Assembly: GCA_029465975.1 (NCBI GenBank)
Contig: CM055730.1
Location: forward strand, 7,739,758 to 7,803,757
DNA length: 64,000 nt
DNA from: Dallia pectoralis
Lineage: Eukaryota; Chordata; Actinopteri; Esociformes; Umbridae
Direction: 5' to 3'
The number at the start of each line of letters is the position of its first letter. Within the stretch, counting starts at the first letter, position 1. Under the pieces are notes generated by a model. That model was not told the DNA's origin and did not search any database. It saw only the letters and a list, made by a program, of their open reading frames with translations. A program made the translations under genes and the position numbers. Below are positions 62,881 to 64,000 of this stretch, piece by piece.

Positions 62881-62982
62881 GCGTTCCCATAGCGTTTTCA
62901 CGCAGCTCGTAGTTCCCTGATAGGGAACGTCTCCGGTTACGTATGTAACCTTAGTTCCCTGAGGGGAACGAGACGCTGCGTG
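62881..62982. repeat. internal complementary region of the DIRS element
   Basis: The left half (62881-62928) is the reverse complement of the element's left end, and the right half (62926-62982) is the reverse complement of its right end. Read in reverse complement the two meet as GGAGAC-GTT-CCC, i.e. the two ends fused around one GTT. This is the hallmark region thought to template completion of the ends during DIRS replication. Confidence 0.93.
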
Positions 62983-63031
62983 TCTGTGCCATACTCCCAG
63001 CATGCCCTTGGCACTTGCTTCAGCCCATCAG

Positions 63032-63227
63032 AAACTGAAGGTGCCGGTAATTAGGGGTGCTTTTATGACTTCCTGGTCGCGACGTCACCCGTCTGTGACG
63101 TTCCGTCACGCCATTGGACTGATTACACATGTGCTTCATGACGCACTCACGCAGAGCGTTCCCATAGCGTTTTCACGCAGCGTCTCGTTCCCCTCAGGGA
63201 ACTAAGGTTACATACGTAACCGGAGAC
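63032..63227. repeat. right terminal inverted repeat of the DIRS element
   Basis: Inner block matches the left terminal repeat in reverse complement. The outer part has its own palindrome (GTTCCCCTCAGGGAAC) and extends through TAAGGTTACATACGTAACC to GGAGAC, directly followed by host GTT. Confidence 0.95.
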
Positions 63228-64000
63228 GTTTCAAATACATTTCCCGCAATGGTTGTACTATCTTTAGGAATTCAGCCCCCCCTGTTTTACCCAGCCTACA
63301 CCTCAGGGTGTTACACCTTGACATGACCGCCACGCTGAGGAATGTTGCATGGTTAAATCTGATTAAGTATCTTACTTCTGGTTCAGTGTTTACTACTTGT
63401 AAATGATTGCATTATGATAATCAACAGCTCAGGTGGTAAACAGTGATATCTTGTCCCTGCTTCCACAAGGTTATTTTCTGTGCTATTTTTTGCTGCAGGC
63501 CATGCAGTTCTTTTTATTTGACCTGCTTTAAAATCGTAACATTTATTAAGATAAATAAATAAATTCATAAAGCCTTGTTTACGTTTCTATTATCTTGTCA
63601 TCCAAGTAGTGCGGTTTGTACAATGCAATCATGAATGTTACTACGTGGTGACTGTTTCTACTGTTGATAGGTATATTGCTCAGTCACATTACCCAAGTAT
63701 TTTTTCCTATCATTTGTTGATTTGTATGGGTATAGCTATGTATACAGAATTTTAAATACGTTACTTACAGTATACATTTTAATTAAGTCACTGTTTGGTT
63801 GGTTTCACCATAATCGGAAAGCAATGCATGTGGGTCTTACCAGGATTCGCTGTATATAGAATGCAAACAGGAATCAGGTTTAGGTATACCCAGTAACAGA
63901 ACTGTCTCACTTAACACAGGAAATACCTGTCTTAGACAATACTCAGGATTAACTGGTTGTACCACAATTTTTTAACCCATTGGCTCAAACACACACCACC
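63228..64000. other. AT-rich intergenic sequence right of the DIRS element
   Basis: No gene, RNA or named repeat is recognised from here to the window end. Open frames are short and featureless. Confidence 0.5.

Larger units (their letters stand above)
58400..63227 (+). mobile_element. DIRS-type tyrosine-recombinase retrotransposon, nearly intact
   Basis: Inverted terminal repeats (58400-58571 and 63032-63227), an internal complementary region (62881-62982) and three genes in the order gag-like, RT/RNase H, tyrosine recombinase identify a DIRS element. The inner parts of the two terminal repeats (about 140 bp) appear identical in reverse complement, which suggests a recent insertion. No integrase or protease and no target duplication beyond a shared GTT are seen. 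Two in-frame stops and one frameshift make this copy non-autonomous as read. GC content and codon use differ sharply from the AT-rich surroundings. Confidence 0.96.

Overview
This is genomic DNA from a bony fish, almost certainly a teleost. Genes are split into many short exons with GT-AG introns. The gene set (srgn, kifbp, an IRF1-type irf, ddx21, a BTB zinc finger gene, an MS4A-type gene, a chitin synthase, mpc1) is vertebrate, a vertebrate chitin synthase points to fish or amphibian, and the repeats (Tc1 remnants, Ty3/gypsy, DIRS, foldback and MITE-like elements, minisatellites) are of teleost type. I cannot name the species. All gene models were built by hand from splice signals, reading phase and remembered family motifs; no search was run.

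Layout: 1617-5105 (-) serglycin, three exons, with an 18-bp minisatellite in intron 1. 5106-9002 intergenic with a MITE. 9003-11782 (-) kifbp, seven exons. 11783-16600 intergenic with Tc1 debris and a truncated Ty3/gypsy copy. 16601-21608 (+) IRF1/IRF11-type transcription factor, eight exons, with a foldback element in intron 4. 22402-30432 (-) ddx21, fourteen exons, tail-to-tail with irf. 33541-35491 (+) BTB/C2H2 zinc finger gene. 36294-38724 (-) MS4A-type four-helix membrane protein. 41185-42553 a 58-bp minisatellite. 43143-55003 (+) chitin synthase, nineteen exons, with a 43-bp E-box minisatellite in intron 1, a 36-bp palindromic minisatellite in intron 4 and a Tc1 relic in intron 9. 56226-57821 (-) mpc1, tail-to-tail with the chitin synthase, including a predicted 4-nt micro-exon. 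58400-63227 (+) a nearly intact DIRS-type tyrosine-recombinase retrotransposon. The rest is intergenic.

The genes do not form a pathway; this is ordinary vertebrate neighbourhood structure. srgn, kifbp and ddx21 lie close together in mammals as well, so that part looks like conserved synteny. The most interesting items are the chitin synthase with its repeat-built splice acceptor and two apparent GC-AG introns, the mpc1 micro-exon, and the DIRS element, whose ends and internal complementary region show a GTT recombination core.
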